NCBI GenBank assembly: GCA_014377425.1
Contig: JACMPQ010000025.1
Location: forward strand, 1 to 64,000
Direction: 5' to 3'
Length of the DNA: 64,000 nucleotides
DNA from: Microbacteriaceae bacterium
GTDB taxonomy: Bacteria; Actinomycetota; Actinomycetes; Actinomycetales; Microbacteriaceae
Positions 37,587-46,937 of this stretch are shown piece by piece (position 1 is the stretch's first letter; each line of letters opens with the position of its first letter). Both the position numbers and the translations under genes were made by a program. The notes below the pieces were generated by a model. The model was given only the letters and a program-made list of their open reading frames with translations, was not told the DNA's origin and did not search any database.

Positions 37587-38474
37587 ATGAGAGTTGTTAT
37601 CACCGGAGCCCATGGCAAGGTCGGTCGTGCGGCCGTCACAGCGATGTTGGCGGGGGGTCACGACGTGCTGGCTGTCGACCTCACCCGGCCGAGCTTCGAG
37701 CGTCGCGACCCCGGCACGGCCGACTATCAGATGGCCGATCTCACCGACGCCGGCGAGGCATTCGCCGTGATACGAGGTGCTGACGCGGTGGTGCACGCCG
37801 CCGCCATCCCGGAACCCACCGCAAACCCGGCGCACGTGGTCTTTCGAACCAACCTCATGGCCACCTTCAACGTGCTGGAGGCTGCCGTTCGGTTCGGGGT
37901 GAGGCGATTCGTAAACATCTCCAGCGAAACGGTTCCCGGATTCTTCTTTCCCGAGCGGGATTTCCTGCCCAGCTACGCGCCGGTCGATGAGGCGCACCCG
38001 GTGCATCCACAAGACCCCTACGCACTGTCGAAGCATTTTGGCGAGCAGCTGATGGATGCCGCGGTTCAGCGCTCCGACATCCGGTGCATCTCGCTCCGGC
38101 CCAGCTGGGTGCAAAACGTCGACAACTACGAGCGCAACCTCGGCCCGCAGGTGCGGGATGCCGCAGTGCTCAGCCCCAACCTCTGGAGCTACATCGACGT
38201 CGACGATCTCGCCGACGCCATCGTTTTGGCCGCGGAGTCGGAACTTCCCGGGCACGAGGTCTTCTACATTGCCTCGCCGGATAACGTGGGGGGCCGCAAT
38301 TTCGCCGAGATCCTGCCGCGCTATTACGGAGACCAAATCGAGCTGCGACCCACCGACCGCATTGATGCCTCCGGGATTTCAAGCGCGAAGGCGCAACGGA
38401 TGCTGGGCTGGCAGCCCAAACGGTCCTGGCGGGACTACCTCGACGCAGACGGGCGTACCCTCGACCGTTCTTGA
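37587..38474 (+). CDS. NAD-dependent epimerase/dehydratase (extended SDR)
   Basis: About 295 aa from the ATG at 37587 (AGGAG 11 bp upstream). The Rossmann motif is VVITGAHGKVGRAAV; an Asp in DLTRPSF probably binds the NAD ribose. NISSETVPG supplies the catalytic Ser region and YALSKHFGEQ the Tyr-x3-Lys pair. The C-terminus ends with KAQRMLGWQPKRSWRDYL, typical of nucleotide-sugar epimerases. The substrate is unknown; a sugar or uronate is likely given the neighbourhood. Confidence 0.88.
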   Translation: MRVVITGAHGKVGRAAVTAMLAGGHDVLAVDLTRPSFERRDPGTADYQMADLTDAGEAFAVIRGADAVVHAAAIPEPTANPAHVVFRTNLMATFNVLEAAVRFGVRRFVNISSETVPGFFFPERDFLPSYAPVDEAHPVHPQDPYALSKHFGEQLMDAAVQRSDIRCISLRPSWVQNVDNYERNLGPQVRDAAVLSPNLWSYIDVDDLADAIVLAAESELPGHEVFYIASPDNVGGRNFAEILPRYYGDQIELRPTDRIDASGISSAKAQRMLGWQPKRSWRDYLDADGRTLDRS

Positions 38475-38546
38475 GCCGGCCCCCGCCCCCGTGCCGACCT
38501 GATTTGTGCTGCCGAAATGCTCAACAGCCGGGTTAGCGTGGACCGC

Positions 38547-39821
38547 ATGAGAATCCTTCTGGTCGGCGCCGGTGGTGTCGGCGATGCCTTCGCCAAAATT
38601 GCCGCCACCCGATCGTTCTTCGAACTCTGTGTAGTGAGCGACTTCGATATCTCCCGTGCCGAGAAAACTATTTCCTGGGTTGAAGCCAAGCATGGCCCGC
38701 AGAACGGTCGCTTCATTGCCGCGCGCATAGATGCGTCGAATGCGCAAAGCGCGGCGGAATTAGCCCGCACCCATTCGGCCACGCACATCATGAATGCGGT
38801 CGAGCCGAAGTTTGTGCCGACCATCTTTGCCGGGGCTCTCGCTGCCGGTGCCGACTACGTGGACATGGCGATGAGCTTGAGCGAGCCGCATCCGACCAAT
38901 CCGCTGGAGGAAACCGGCGTGAAGCTCGGCGACGACCAGTTCGCGCAGGCACCGGACTGGGAGGGTGCGAGGCGGCTTGCGCTGGTGGGGATGGGGGTCG
39001 AGCCGGGGCTCAGCGATGTGATGGCGCGCTACGCCGCCGACTACCTGTTTAGCGAGATCGACGAGCTGGGTACTCGCGACGGCGCGAATTTGGTGGTGCG
39101 AAACGAGGCCGGTGAAGAAATTTTCGCGCCGTCGTTCAGCATCTGGACCACGATCGAAGAGTGTCTGAATCCGCCGGTGATCTGGGAGAAAGACCGCGGC
39201 TGGTTCACCACGGCGCCGTTCTCTGAGCCGGAGACCTTCGTCTTTCCGGAGGGCATTGGCCCGGTCGAATGCGTCAACGTGGAACACGAGGAAGTGCTGC
39301 TGATGCCGCGCTGGATCGATGCCAAACGGGTCACCTTCAAATATGGGCTCGGCGACGAGTTCATCGGCATTCTGAAGACCCTGCACCAGCTCGGCCTCGA
39401 CCAGACGACTCCGCTCAAGGTGCGCTCCGCCGCCGGCCCGGTAATGGTGGCCCCGCGCGATGTGGTGGCGGCAGGGCTCCCCGATCCGGCAACGATCGGA
39501 CCCCGGATGACCGGCAAAACCTGTGCCGGCGTGTGGGTGACCGGCCGCGGGCTCGACGGCGAACCGCGCGAGGTGTACCTCTATCACGTGAGCGACAACG
39601 AGTGGACGATGGCTGAGTTTCAGGCCCAATGTGTGGTCTGGCAGACGGCGCTGAACCCGGTGATTGCGCTGGAGCTGTTAGCCACCGGCGTGTGGAGCGG
39701 TGTTGGCGTGCTCGGGCCGGAGGCGTTCGACGCCAAACCGTTTCTCACCCTGATGGCGACGCCGATCGCCGAGGGCGGCTACGGGCAGGTCTGGGGGCTG
39801 GAGGACCGGCCGGTTGCTTGA
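38547..39821 (+). CDS. Saccharopine dehydrogenase-like oxidoreductase
   Basis: About 424 aa. The N-terminal Rossmann fold starts MRILLVGAGGVGDAFAKIA, followed by VVSDFDISRAEK and the conserved ATHIMNAVEPKFVPTIFAGALAAGADYVDMA. ALVGMGVEPGLSDVMARYAADYLF is the typical domain-2 entry. Substrate is unassigned; lysine metabolism should not be assumed from the family name. An ATG at 38517 would add ten residues; 38547 begins exactly at the fold. Ends 6 bp before the 3' end of the convergent tRNA-Ser. Confidence 0.82.
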   Translation: MRILLVGAGGVGDAFAKIAATRSFFELCVVSDFDISRAEKTISWVEAKHGPQNGRFIAARIDASNAQSAAELARTHSATHIMNAVEPKFVPTIFAGALAAGADYVDMAMSLSEPHPTNPLEETGVKLGDDQFAQAPDWEGARRLALVGMGVEPGLSDVMARYAADYLFSEIDELGTRDGANLVVRNEAGEEIFAPSFSIWTTIEECLNPPVIWEKDRGWFTTAPFSEPETFVFPEGIGPVECVNVEHEEVLLMPRWIDAKRVTFKYGLGDEFIGILKTLHQLGLDQTTPLKVRSAAGPVMVAPRDVVAAGLPDPATIGPRMTGKTCAGVWVTGRGLDGEPREVYLYHVSDNEWTMAEFQAQCVVWQTALNPVIALELLATGVWSGVGVLGPEAFDAKPFLTLMATPIAEGGYGQVWGLEDRPVA

Positions 39822-39826
39822 TGCTC

Positions 39827-39914
39827 TGGCGGAGAATGGGGGATTCGAACCCCCGAGGGCTTGCACCCAACACGCTTTCCAAGCGTGCGCCATAGGCCAC
39901 TAGGCGAATTCTCC
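39827..39914 (-). tRNA. tRNA-Ser(GGA)
   Basis: Minus-strand cloverleaf: acceptor arm GGAGAAT / ATTCTCC, anticodon stem-loop CACGCTTGGAAAGCGTG with anticodon GGA, a long variable arm (GGGTGCAAGCCC), and T-loop GGGTTCGAATCCCCC. The long variable arm confirms a class II serine tRNA. CCA is encoded (39827-39829). Confidence 0.95.
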
Positions 39915-40014
39915 TGGCCGGTTTTACCGATGTTGCCGGTGAAACCGTGTCCTAGCTTAGCCCGAAGCGCTCGCAGGCGATTGCCACCCGCGGTTTCTAT
40001 TCGGTAGCCGCACC

Positions 40015-40020
40015 TAGGCT
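40015..40020 (+). promoter_or_regulatory. -10 box of pta, leaderless arrangement
   Basis: TAGGCT ends 6 bp before the GTG start of pta. With transcription starting about 7 bp downstream of a -10 box, the mRNA would begin at the start codon. No ribosome-binding site is present. Confidence 0.6.
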
Positions 40021-40026
40021 GGCCCC

Positions 40027-42135
40027 GTGTCGACCCGTATTTACATCACCTCAGCCGAAGGCCATACCGGCAAGTCGTCAGTGGCGCTGGGGGTTCTCGA
40101 AACCCTGAGTCGCCAAATCGATCGGGTTGGGGTGTTTCGCCCGATCGCCCGCTCCACCGTCGAGCGTGATTATGTACTGGAGTTGCTTCTCGCCCACGAC
40201 AGCGTCGCCCTCGACTACGACGATTGCGTCGGGGTCAGTTACGAATTGGTGCACTCTGACCCAGAGGCGGCACTGAGCCAGATCGTCTCCCGCTTCGCCG
40301 CGGTGGAGCGACAGTGTGACGCCATTATCATCCTCGGCAGCGACTACACCGATGTCAGCAGCCCTACCGAGCTCGCCTTCAACGCCCGCATTGCCGCTAA
40401 TCTCGGCGCACCGGTGCTCCTGGTGCTCGGCGGCCGGCGACCGGATGACGGCGGCGCGCGCACTCCTCACGATATGCACCAGATCGCCGAACTCACCATC
40501 GCGGAACTCCGCACCGCGCATGCGGGCCTGCTCGCCATTGTCGCCAACCGCTGTGATGCCGATTCGTTGGAAGACATTGCGGCCGGAATCAGGAGCGCAT
40601 TAATTGCTCCCCACGCGGTGGTGCCGGTCTGGGCGATTGCCGAGGACCCGGTTTTGGTAGCCCCGACGGTCGCCGGGCTCCTCGCCGCTACCGAGGCAAC
40701 CCTCATCGCCGGCGACACTGCCTTGCTTGAACGCGAGTCGATCGGGGTGGTGGTGGCCGCGATGTCAATGGAGAACGTGCTACCGCGGCTGTTGGAGGGC
40801 GCCATTGTGGTGGTACCCGGCGACCGCACCGACGTTTTGGTCGGCACTCTGCTTGCACATTCTTCGGCAACCTTCCCGTCGATTGCCGGCATCATTTTGA
40901 ACGGCGGCTTTGCGCTGTTACCGCAGATTGAACGGCTGATCGCCGGGCTCAACTCGCCGCTGCCGATTGCCCAAAACAGCCTCGGCACCTACGACACGGC
41001 GCTGCGCATTACCCAAACCCGGGGCCGACTCGCCGCCGAATCGCCGCGCAAGTACGCCCGCGCGCTCGCCCTGTTCGAGAAGCACGTCGACGCCACTGCC
41101 CTCTTGCAGCTGCTGCAGGTGCGACCGGCCGAGATCGTGACCCCGCTGATGTTCGAGTACGGGCTGCTGGAACGTGCCCGCAGCGATCGCCGTCACATCG
41201 TGCTTCCCGAGGGCGGCGACGATCGCATCCTGCGGGCTGCCACCATTCTGCTGCTGCGGGATGTCGCAGAGCTCACGATTTTGGGCGAGGAGGCGGCCGT
41301 GCGCGCGCGGGCCGCCGAGCTGGGCCTCGACCTGAGCGCAGCGCGCATCCTGAGTCCGTTCGATCCGGAGTTGCGTCAGCGCTTCGCCGAGGAGTACGCC
41401 CGCATCCGTTCGCACAAGGGAATCACCGTGCTGCAGGCGGCCGACACCGTCACCGACGTGTCGTACTTCGGCACCATGATGGTGCACCTCGGGCTCGCCG
41501 ACGGCATGGTGTCCGGCGCGCAGCACACCACCGCGCACACCATTCGCCCGGCGTTCGAGATCATCAAGACGCGCCCGGATGTCTCGGTCGTCTCAAGCGT
41601 CTTCCTAATGGCCCTCGCTGACCGGGTCTTGGTATACGGGGATTGCGCCGTGATTCCCGACCCGACCGCCGAGCAGCTGGCCGATATCGCCATCTCCTCG
41701 GCCGAGACCGCGGCGCAGTTCGGGGTGGATCCGCTGATCGCCATGCTGAGCTACTCCACCGGCGAGTCCGGGGCGGGAGCGGATGTCGAGAAGGTGCGGT
41801 CGGCTACGGCCCTCGTGCACGAGCGTCGGCCGGAGTTGCTCGTGGATGGCCCGATCCAATACGACGCCGCCGCCGATCCGACGGTCGCTGCCGCGAAAAT
41901 GCCGAACTCCCCCGTCGCCGGGCGTGCCACGGTCTTTATCTTCCCCGATCTCAACACCGGCAACAACACCTACAAGGCGGTCCAGCGCTCCGCGAATGCC
42001 GTGGCCATTGGCCCGGTGCTGCAGGGCCTCAACAAGCCGATCAACGACCTCTCCCGCGGGGCGCTCGTGCAGGACATCGTCAACACGGTGGCGATCACCG
42101 CTATTCAGGCGGCCAGCTCCGGCGAGCACGCATGA
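40027..42135 (+). CDS. pta: Phosphate acetyltransferase
   Basis: Interconverts acetyl-CoA and acetyl phosphate. 702 aa, the long form. An N-terminal P-loop, BioD/CobB-like domain (YITSAEGHTGKSSVALG), a central DRTGG-type domain, and a C-terminal phosphotransacetylase domain (residues ~375-700) with RRHIVLPEGGDDRILRAA, GLADGMVSGAQHTTAHTIRPA and FPDLNTGNNTYKAVQRSA are visible. GTG start, probably leaderless. The ackA start overlaps its stop (ATGA), so acetyl phosphate is passed to the kinase of the same operon. Confidence 0.96.
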   Translation: MSTRIYITSAEGHTGKSSVALGVLETLSRQIDRVGVFRPIARSTVERDYVLELLLAHDSVALDYDDCVGVSYELVHSDPEAALSQIVSRFAAVERQCDAIIILGSDYTDVSSPTELAFNARIAANLGAPVLLVLGGRRPDDGGARTPHDMHQIAELTIAELRTAHAGLLAIVANRCDADSLEDIAAGIRSALIAPHAVVPVWAIAEDPVLVAPTVAGLLAATEATLIAGDTALLERESIGVVVAAMSMENVLPRLLEGAIVVVPGDRTDVLVGTLLAHSSATFPSIAGIILNGGFALLPQIERLIAGLNSPLPIAQNSLGTYDTALRITQTRGRLAAESPRKYARALALFEKHVDATALLQLLQVRPAEIVTPLMFEYGLLERARSDRRHIVLPEGGDDRILRAATILLLRDVAELTILGEEAAVRARAAELGLDLSAARILSPFDPELRQRFAEEYARIRSHKGITVLQAADTVTDVSYFGTMMVHLGLADGMVSGAQHTTAHTIRPAFEIIKTRPDVSVVSSVFLMALADRVLVYGDCAVIPDPTAEQLADIAISSAETAAQFGVDPLIAMLSYSTGESGAGADVEKVRSATALVHERRPELLVDGPIQYDAAADPTVAAAKMPNSPVAGRATVFIFPDLNTGNNTYKAVQRSANAVAIGPVLQGLNKPINDLSRGALVQDIVNTVAITAIQAASSGEHA

Positions 42136-43271
42136 GCCAGATTTTCGTCGTCAACTCGGGCTCCTCATCGATCAAGTACCAGTTGATCGATCTGGCGACC
42201 GAACTCCCGGTGCTGGGCGGGCTGGTCGAACGCATCGGCGAGCCGGAATCAGATGTCGCCGACCACACCGAAGGTTTGCAGCGGGTCCTGGCACTGCTCG
42301 GGTCGGACCACGACATCGCGGCCGTCGGTCATCGCGTCGTGCATGGTGGTTCGCGCTTCACCACGGCAACCGTCATTGACGATGCGGTGGAACGGGGTAT
42401 CGCTGAACTCGCCGCCCTCGCCCCACTGCACAACCCGGCGAATCTGGCCGGCATCCGGGCGGCGCGTGCTGCCCTACCGAACGTGCCGCACGTAGCCGTC
42501 TTCGATACCGCCTTTCATTCGACGCTGCCGAAAGCCGCGTACACCTACGCAATCGATGCGGCTCTTGCCGCCCAGCACGGCATCCGGCGCTACGGATTCC
42601 ACGGCACCTCGCACAAATACGTCTCGGAGCAGGTGGCCGAGGAGCTTGGCCGTCCGCTGGCCAGCCTGAAGACCATCGTGCTGCATCTCGGCAACGGTGC
42701 ATCCGTAGCCGCCATCGATGGCGGAGTGTCGGTGGAGACGAGCATGGGGATGACGCCGCTCGAGGGTCTCGTGATGGGCACCCGTTCGGGCGATTTAGAT
42801 CCCGCCGCGCTCATCCATTTGCATCGCCAGGCCGGGCTCGACTTCGACCAGCTCGACACCCTGCTCAATCGCAAGAGCGGTTTGTTGGGGCTCACCGGCA
42901 GCGGCGATATGCGCGATGTGCAGACCGCTGCCACCGACGGTGATGCCGTGGCGATTGGGGCGCTCGCCGTGTATTGCCACCGCATCCGGCGCTACCTCGG
43001 CGCCTACCTCGTGCACCTCGGCGGGCTCGACGCGATCGCGTTCACCGCGGGGGTGGGCGAGAACGTCGCGAATCTGCGGGAAGAGATTCTGGCCGGATTA
43101 GAGTTTTTGGGCATCGCGGTCGACAAGACGGCCAACCGGGCGGCCTCGCGCGGCAACCGGATGATCTCGCCTGCGGGTTCCCCGGTGGCGGTGCTCGTGA
43201 TCGCCACCAATGAGGAACTTGAGATTGCCCGGCAGACGGCGGCGGCAGTCACCGGTAATCCGACGCGCTAA
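42132..43271 (+). CDS. ackA: Acetate kinase
   Basis: Makes ATP and acetate from acetyl phosphate and ADP. 379 aa from the ATG at 42132, which overlaps the pta stop. The ASKHA-fold N-terminus FVVNSGSSSIKYQLID, VGHRVVHGGSRF, VFDTAFHSTLPKAAYTYAI, RRYGFHGTSHKYV and LHLGNGASVAAIDGG are all classic. The frame is open further upstream inside pta but only the ATG at 42132 fits. SRP RNA follows within about 10 bp. Confidence 0.97.
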   Translation: MSQIFVVNSGSSSIKYQLIDLATELPVLGGLVERIGEPESDVADHTEGLQRVLALLGSDHDIAAVGHRVVHGGSRFTTATVIDDAVERGIAELAALAPLHNPANLAGIRAARAALPNVPHVAVFDTAFHSTLPKAAYTYAIDAALAAQHGIRRYGFHGTSHKYVSEQVAEELGRPLASLKTIVLHLGNGASVAAIDGGVSVETSMGMTPLEGLVMGTRSGDLDPAALIHLHRQAGLDFDQLDTLLNRKSGLLGLTGSGDMRDVQTAATDGDAVAIGALAVYCHRIRRYLGAYLVHLGGLDAIAFTAGVGENVANLREEILAGLEFLGIAVDKTANRAASRGNRMISPAGSPVAVLVIATNEELEIARQTAAAVTGNPTR

Positions 43272-43281
43272 ACTGGCTTCC

Positions 43282-43370
43282 GGCTCCTCGCGTGGCGTCA
43301 CCCAGGCCAACTCCCCCAGGACGGAAACGTAGCAAGGGTAACCGGGCTCTGGCGGGTGCGCGAGGGGTCA
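43282..43370 (+). ncRNA. ffs: Signal recognition particle RNA, small bacterial type
   Basis: The core AGGACGGAAACGTAGCAAGGGT matches the conserved SRP helix 8: AGG, a capped stem, AGCA and GGGT. The 5' segment GGCTCCTCGCG pairs with the 3' segment CGCGAGGGGTC, and the flanking ACCCAGGCCAACTCCCCC pairs with GGCTCTGGCGGGT. CTACTTTTTT after it acts as terminator. Unlike the common GGAA cap, the tetraloop reads as ACG-GAAA-CGT. Ends are approximate; the promoter lies in the end of ackA. Confidence 0.9.
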
Positions 43371-43485
43371 CTACTTTTTTGCCCGTGGGTGTCCAGTCGG
43401 ACGAAACTCGGGAATGAGGCCCCTGAGTGCCAAGACCCCCGGTCTGGGACTATTGGCACCGCGCTTCTCCTGAAACACTGGCCGG

Positions 43486-43743
43486 GTGTCAAGAATCAGC
43501 AATGTCGTCGTCGTCCGTGCAATCTGGCGAGATCTTCGAGCAGAATCCACACTGCACGGCGTCGCCCGCTTAGCACTTCCCGTAGCAATCGGCGTCCCAC
43601 TTCTGGCGCTGATTCTCCCGCTTCTCAATCTCCACTTACCCCTGTGGGTTTGGATCGCGGCGTTGGCGGCCTATGCGTTTCAGCAATTCGCACGTTGGTT
43701 GGAACCGGCTCGGTACAACGGCTCGGTCTTAGTCGACTCCTGA
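43486..43743 (+). CDS. Small membrane protein, function unknown (85 aa)
   Basis: GTG start. A cytoplasmic N-terminal amphipathic part (VVVVRAIWRDLRAESTLHGVARLAL) is followed by a hydrophobic pair of helices (PVAIGVPLLALILPLLNLHLPLWVWIAALAAYAFQQFA). No domain is recognised and no clear ribosome-binding site precedes it, so it could be leaderless or wrongly started. It lies alone between SRP RNA and dnaX. Confidence 0.5.
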   Translation: MSRISNVVVVRAIWRDLRAESTLHGVARLALPVAIGVPLLALILPLLNLHLPLWVWIAALAAYAFQQFARWLEPARYNGSVLVDS

Positions 43744-43780
43744 TCATTAGGAACTCAGTTCGCTCCTAATCATTAGGAGC
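43742..43780. repeat. Direct repeat and palindrome upstream of dnaX
   Basis: ATCATTAGGA occurs at 43743 and 43769, 26 bp apart, and GCTCCTAAT-C-ATTAGGAGC (43762-43780) is a perfect 9-bp inverted repeat. It could be an operator or a weak terminator for the small gene ending at 43743. Confidence 0.5.
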
Positions 43781-43903
43781 GGTTCCCGGCACGGAGTTAA
43801 CTGGCGGCCGGCAATCGCAGGTCACGCGCGTCGCCCCGCCTACCCAAGCGAACGCTGCCCGTCTCGCCGATCGCCTGCCGCGTCCGGCGTCGGTGGTCGC
43901 GGG

Positions 43904-43909
43904 TACGCT
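43904..43909 (+). promoter_or_regulatory. -10 box of dnaX, leaderless arrangement
   Basis: TACGCT ends 7 bp before the GTG start of dnaX, with no ribosome-binding site between. Confidence 0.55.
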
Positions 43910-43916
43910 ATGACCC

Positions 43917-46334
43917 GTGGTTACCGCCCTTTATCGCCGCTATCGGCCCGAGACCTTTGCCGAACTGATCGGGCAGTCGCAGGTGACCGATCCGCTACGA
44001 ACCGCGCTGCGAAATGATCGCGTCAATCACGCGTACCTTTTCAGCGGTCCGCGCGGCTGCGGCAAGACGACATCCGCACGCATTCTGGCGCGCTGTTTGA
44101 ACTGTGCCGCGGGCCCGACCGACACCCCGTGCGGCGTTTGCCCGAGTTGCGTCGAACTGAGCCGTGACGGTTCCGGTTCGCTCGACGTGGTCGAGATCGA
44201 CGCGGCCAGCCACGGCGGGGTCGAAGACTCGCGGGATCTGCGTGAGCGCGCCATTTTTGCCCCCGCGCGGGACCGCTACAAGATTTTCATTCTCGATGAG
44301 GCACACATGGTCTCGACGCAGGGCTTCAACGCATTGCTGAAACTCGTTGAGGAGCCGCCGGAGCACGTCAAGTTTATTTTCGCCACGACCGAGCCCGACA
44401 AAGTCATCAGCACGATTCGCTCGCGCACCCACCACTACCCGTTCCGGCTGGTACCGCCCGCGCAGATGCTCGACTACGTCGGAACCCTATGCACGAGCGA
44501 AAGCGTTGACGTCGAACCCGGCGTGCTCTCGCTCGTGGTGCGGGCCGGCGGCGGGAGCGTGCGCGACACGCTCTCCCTACTCGACCAGCTCATCGCCGGA
44601 TCGGACGGCTCTACCGTGCAATATGAGCGTGCCGTGGCGCTTCTGGGCTACACTCACGCCACCCTGCTCGGTGAGGTCGTGGACGCCCTCGGCGCTCAAG
44701 ATTCCCGGGCAGCGTTCGCGGCCGTGGATCGCGTCATCCAGACCGGCCAAGATCCGCGTCGTTTCGTCGAGGATTTGCTCGAAAGCCTGCGCGACCTCAT
44801 CATCGTGAGCGCCGTAATCAACGGTCCCTCCGGCACCTCGATGGCTGCTGTGGCGGCCGTTCTCCGCGGCGTGCAGCAGGAAGAACTCGACCGCATGGCC
44901 CTGCAGGCTGCGGCGTTCGGTGCGGTCGAATTGAGTCGGGCAGCGGATGTCGCCAACGCCGCCCTCACTGAAATGACCGGGGCCACCTCCCCTCGGCTGC
45001 ACCTTGAACTCATGATCGCCCGCGTGCTGGTTCCCGCAAGCGACCACTCCGAACGCGGAGCTTTGGCCCGAGTGGAACGGCTCGAGCGCCGTGCTGGAGT
45101 TGCCAGTGTTGCCAGTGTCGCCGGAGTCTCCGGAGCCGCCGATGCTTCGACGTCGCAAGCACTTCAAGTCACCGCTGTTGCTGCTTCAGCCGAGATATCA
45201 ACCGTATATGCCACGGTGCCCGACTCAGCCAGGTCCGCCACGGCACCCGCCACGGCACCCGTCGCGAAACACGTGGCTCCCGTGGTTTCCGTCGTGCCGC
45301 CCGCTCCTGCCGCGCCAACGACAACTGCGTCGACGGCTCCCACCACAGCCAACACGGTACCCGCCGCCGCAAACTCGGTGTCTGCCCAGCAGCTCCGCGA
45401 TGCCTGGCCCGAAATTCTTGAGGCGGTGCAGAAGTCCAAGCGCAGCGCCTGGATGGTGGTTTTCACCTCCCGCGTTCTCGACCTCGTCGGAGACGTGCTG
45501 TACCTGAGCTTCATCAGCGAAAACGATGTCGCCAGCTTCCGTGAGCAGGGCGCCGGTGACGGCGTAAGCGAGCACCTGCGCCGCGCGATCGTCGAGATTC
45601 TCGGCATCCGGGTCAAATTTCTCCCCCGAGTGGATGCCGCAGCGCACGCCAAAGCGCACCCGAACGCTGTGACAATGCCTCAGGCAACAGCTGAAATCGT
45701 CCCGGTAGCTTCCGCTGTCTCCCCCTCGGCGGCCGCCGCTCCCACCACCATCTGGGCGGCCGTCAGCGTTCCCACCGTGGACCCGACCCTCGGCCGCGAC
45801 CCGGGCACGAAACCGACAAAACCGCTGCAGCTGCAGCCGCAGCCGCAGCCGCAGCCGCAGCCACGCGCATCCGTGGCATCGGAAAAAGCGCAGCAGCACG
45901 CGCAGCAGCAGCAGCAGCCCTCGATCACCGCACCGGAGTTGAGCTACGAGCCGGATTCCGAAGCCGACCGCGAACCGGAACCGGAATTCGAGCCCGACCC
46001 CAACCCGGTATTCGCCGATGCCGGCCAGCTCACCCCGCGCACGGCGACCGGCACCCCCAGAGGCACTACCTCAGACGCCCCGGTCGTAGCCCCCAATGCC
46101 GCAACCCCCAATGCCGCAACTGCCACAACCGCCGACGGCTGGGCAACCGCGCCTTTTGTGATTGCACCACGAGCTGCCCCACCAACCGTCACCCCACCAA
46201 CCGTCACCGAGGTGTCGGTGAAGCCCCAGTTCGATAAGCAGCGTTACGGCGAATCGGTGGTTCGCGAGATTCTGGGCGCAAGCTTCATTGAAGAGCTTGC
46301 TGTCGTGCCCCGCGTCGTTCCGAGAGGGGACTAG
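43917..46334 (+). CDS. dnaX: DNA polymerase III subunit gamma/tau
   Basis: Clamp-loader ATPase that loads the beta clamp and links the polymerases. 805 aa. The AAA+ domain (residues ~1-230) has ALYRRYRPETFAELIGQ, Walker A SGPRGCGKTT, a four-Cys zinc module (CLNC...CGVCPSC), Walker B FILDEAHM and sensor FIFATTEPDKV. Domain III follows to ~380. The tau-specific part is a long Ala/Thr/Pro-rich linker, a conserved segment (RDAWPEILEAVQKSKRSAWMVVF) and a second disordered linker with QPQPQPQP and poly-Gln. No slippery frameshift signal was identified. recR follows 3 bp later. Confidence 0.96.
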   Translation: MVTALYRRYRPETFAELIGQSQVTDPLRTALRNDRVNHAYLFSGPRGCGKTTSARILARCLNCAAGPTDTPCGVCPSCVELSRDGSGSLDVVEIDAASHGGVEDSRDLRERAIFAPARDRYKIFILDEAHMVSTQGFNALLKLVEEPPEHVKFIFATTEPDKVISTIRSRTHHYPFRLVPPAQMLDYVGTLCTSESVDVEPGVLSLVVRAGGGSVRDTLSLLDQLIAGSDGSTVQYERAVALLGYTHATLLGEVVDALGAQDSRAAFAAVDRVIQTGQDPRRFVEDLLESLRDLIIVSAVINGPSGTSMAAVAAVLRGVQQEELDRMALQAAAFGAVELSRAADVANAALTEMTGATSPRLHLELMIARVLVPASDHSERGALARVERLERRAGVASVASVAGVSGAADASTSQALQVTAVAASAEISTVYATVPDSARSATAPATAPVAKHVAPVVSVVPPAPAAPTTTASTAPTTANTVPAAANSVSAQQLRDAWPEILEAVQKSKRSAWMVVFTSRVLDLVGDVLYLSFISENDVASFREQGAGDGVSEHLRRAIVEILGIRVKFLPRVDAAAHAKAHPNAVTMPQATAEIVPVASAVSPSAAAAPTTIWAAVSVPTVDPTLGRDPGTKPTKPLQLQPQPQPQPQPRASVASEKAQQHAQQQQQPSITAPELSYEPDSEADREPEPEFEPDPNPVFADAGQLTPRTATGTPRGTTSDAPVVAPNAATPNAATATTADGWATAPFVIAPRAAPPTVTPPTVTEVSVKPQFDKQRYGESVVREILGASFIEELAVVPRVVPRGD

Positions 46335-46337
46335 CCG

Positions 46338-46937
46338 ATGTACGAGGGAATTGTTCAGGAACTAATTGATGAGCTCGGTCGACTGCCCGGGATTGGGCCG
46401 AAGTCGGCCCAACGCATCGCCTTCCACATCGTGCAGACAGAGACTTTCGACGTCACCCGGCTCGCCGAGGTACTGATGGAAATCAAGGAGAAGGTGCGCT
46501 TCTGCGCCATCTGCGGCAACGTGTCCGAACAGGAAACCTGCCTCATCTGCCGCGACCCGCGTCGCTCACCCGCCACGATTTGCGTGGTCGAGGAGGCGAA
46601 AGACGTGGTGGCCATCGAGCGCACCCGCGAATTCCGCGGTCTCTATCACGTGCTCGGCGGGGCGATTTCTCCCATCGATGGCATCGGTCCCGACGACCTG
46701 CGCATTCGGCAACTGATGCAGCGCCTCGCCGATGGCACCGTCACCGAGGTGATCATCGCCACTGACCCCAACCTTGAGGGCGAGGCCACGGCCACCTACA
46801 TCTCGCGGTTGCTGATGCATCTGGAGTTGACGGTCACGCGACTGGCATCCGGTCTTCCCGTCGGCGGCGACCTGGAATACGCCGACGAGGTCACCCTTGG
46901 CCGCGCGTTTGAGGGCCGACGGGTCGTCGAGCACTAG
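46338..46937 (+). CDS. recR: Recombination protein RecR
   Basis: Acts with RecF/RecO to load RecA at gaps. 199 aa, standard length. The helix-hairpin-helix [15 protein letters not shown], the four-Cys zinc finger ([21 protein letters not shown]) and the Toprim domain ([43 protein letters not shown]) are intact. The ribosome-binding site GAGAGGGG lies in the end of dnaX, giving coupling. Confidence 0.97.
   Translation: MYEGIVQELIDELGRLPGIGPKSAQRIAFHIVQTETFDVTRLAEVLMEIKEKVRFCAICGNVSEQETCLICRDPRRSPATICVVEEAKDVVAIERTREFRGLYHVLGGAISPIDGIGPDDLRIRQLMQRLADGTVTEVIIATDPNLEGEATATYISRLLMHLELTVTRLASGLPVGGDLEYADEVTLGRAFEGRRVVEH

Noticed and set aside
39827-39914. tRNA-Ser as an integration site of a mobile element
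   Set aside because: No integrase, no repeated tRNA 3' end and no shift in gene content were found nearby; the same holds for tRNA-Pro at 54870.
45830-45930. CAGCCG/CAGCAG runs in dnaX as a programmed frameshift site
   Set aside because: They encode an in-frame QP/poly-Gln linker; no A-rich slippery heptamer with a following stem and early stop was found.
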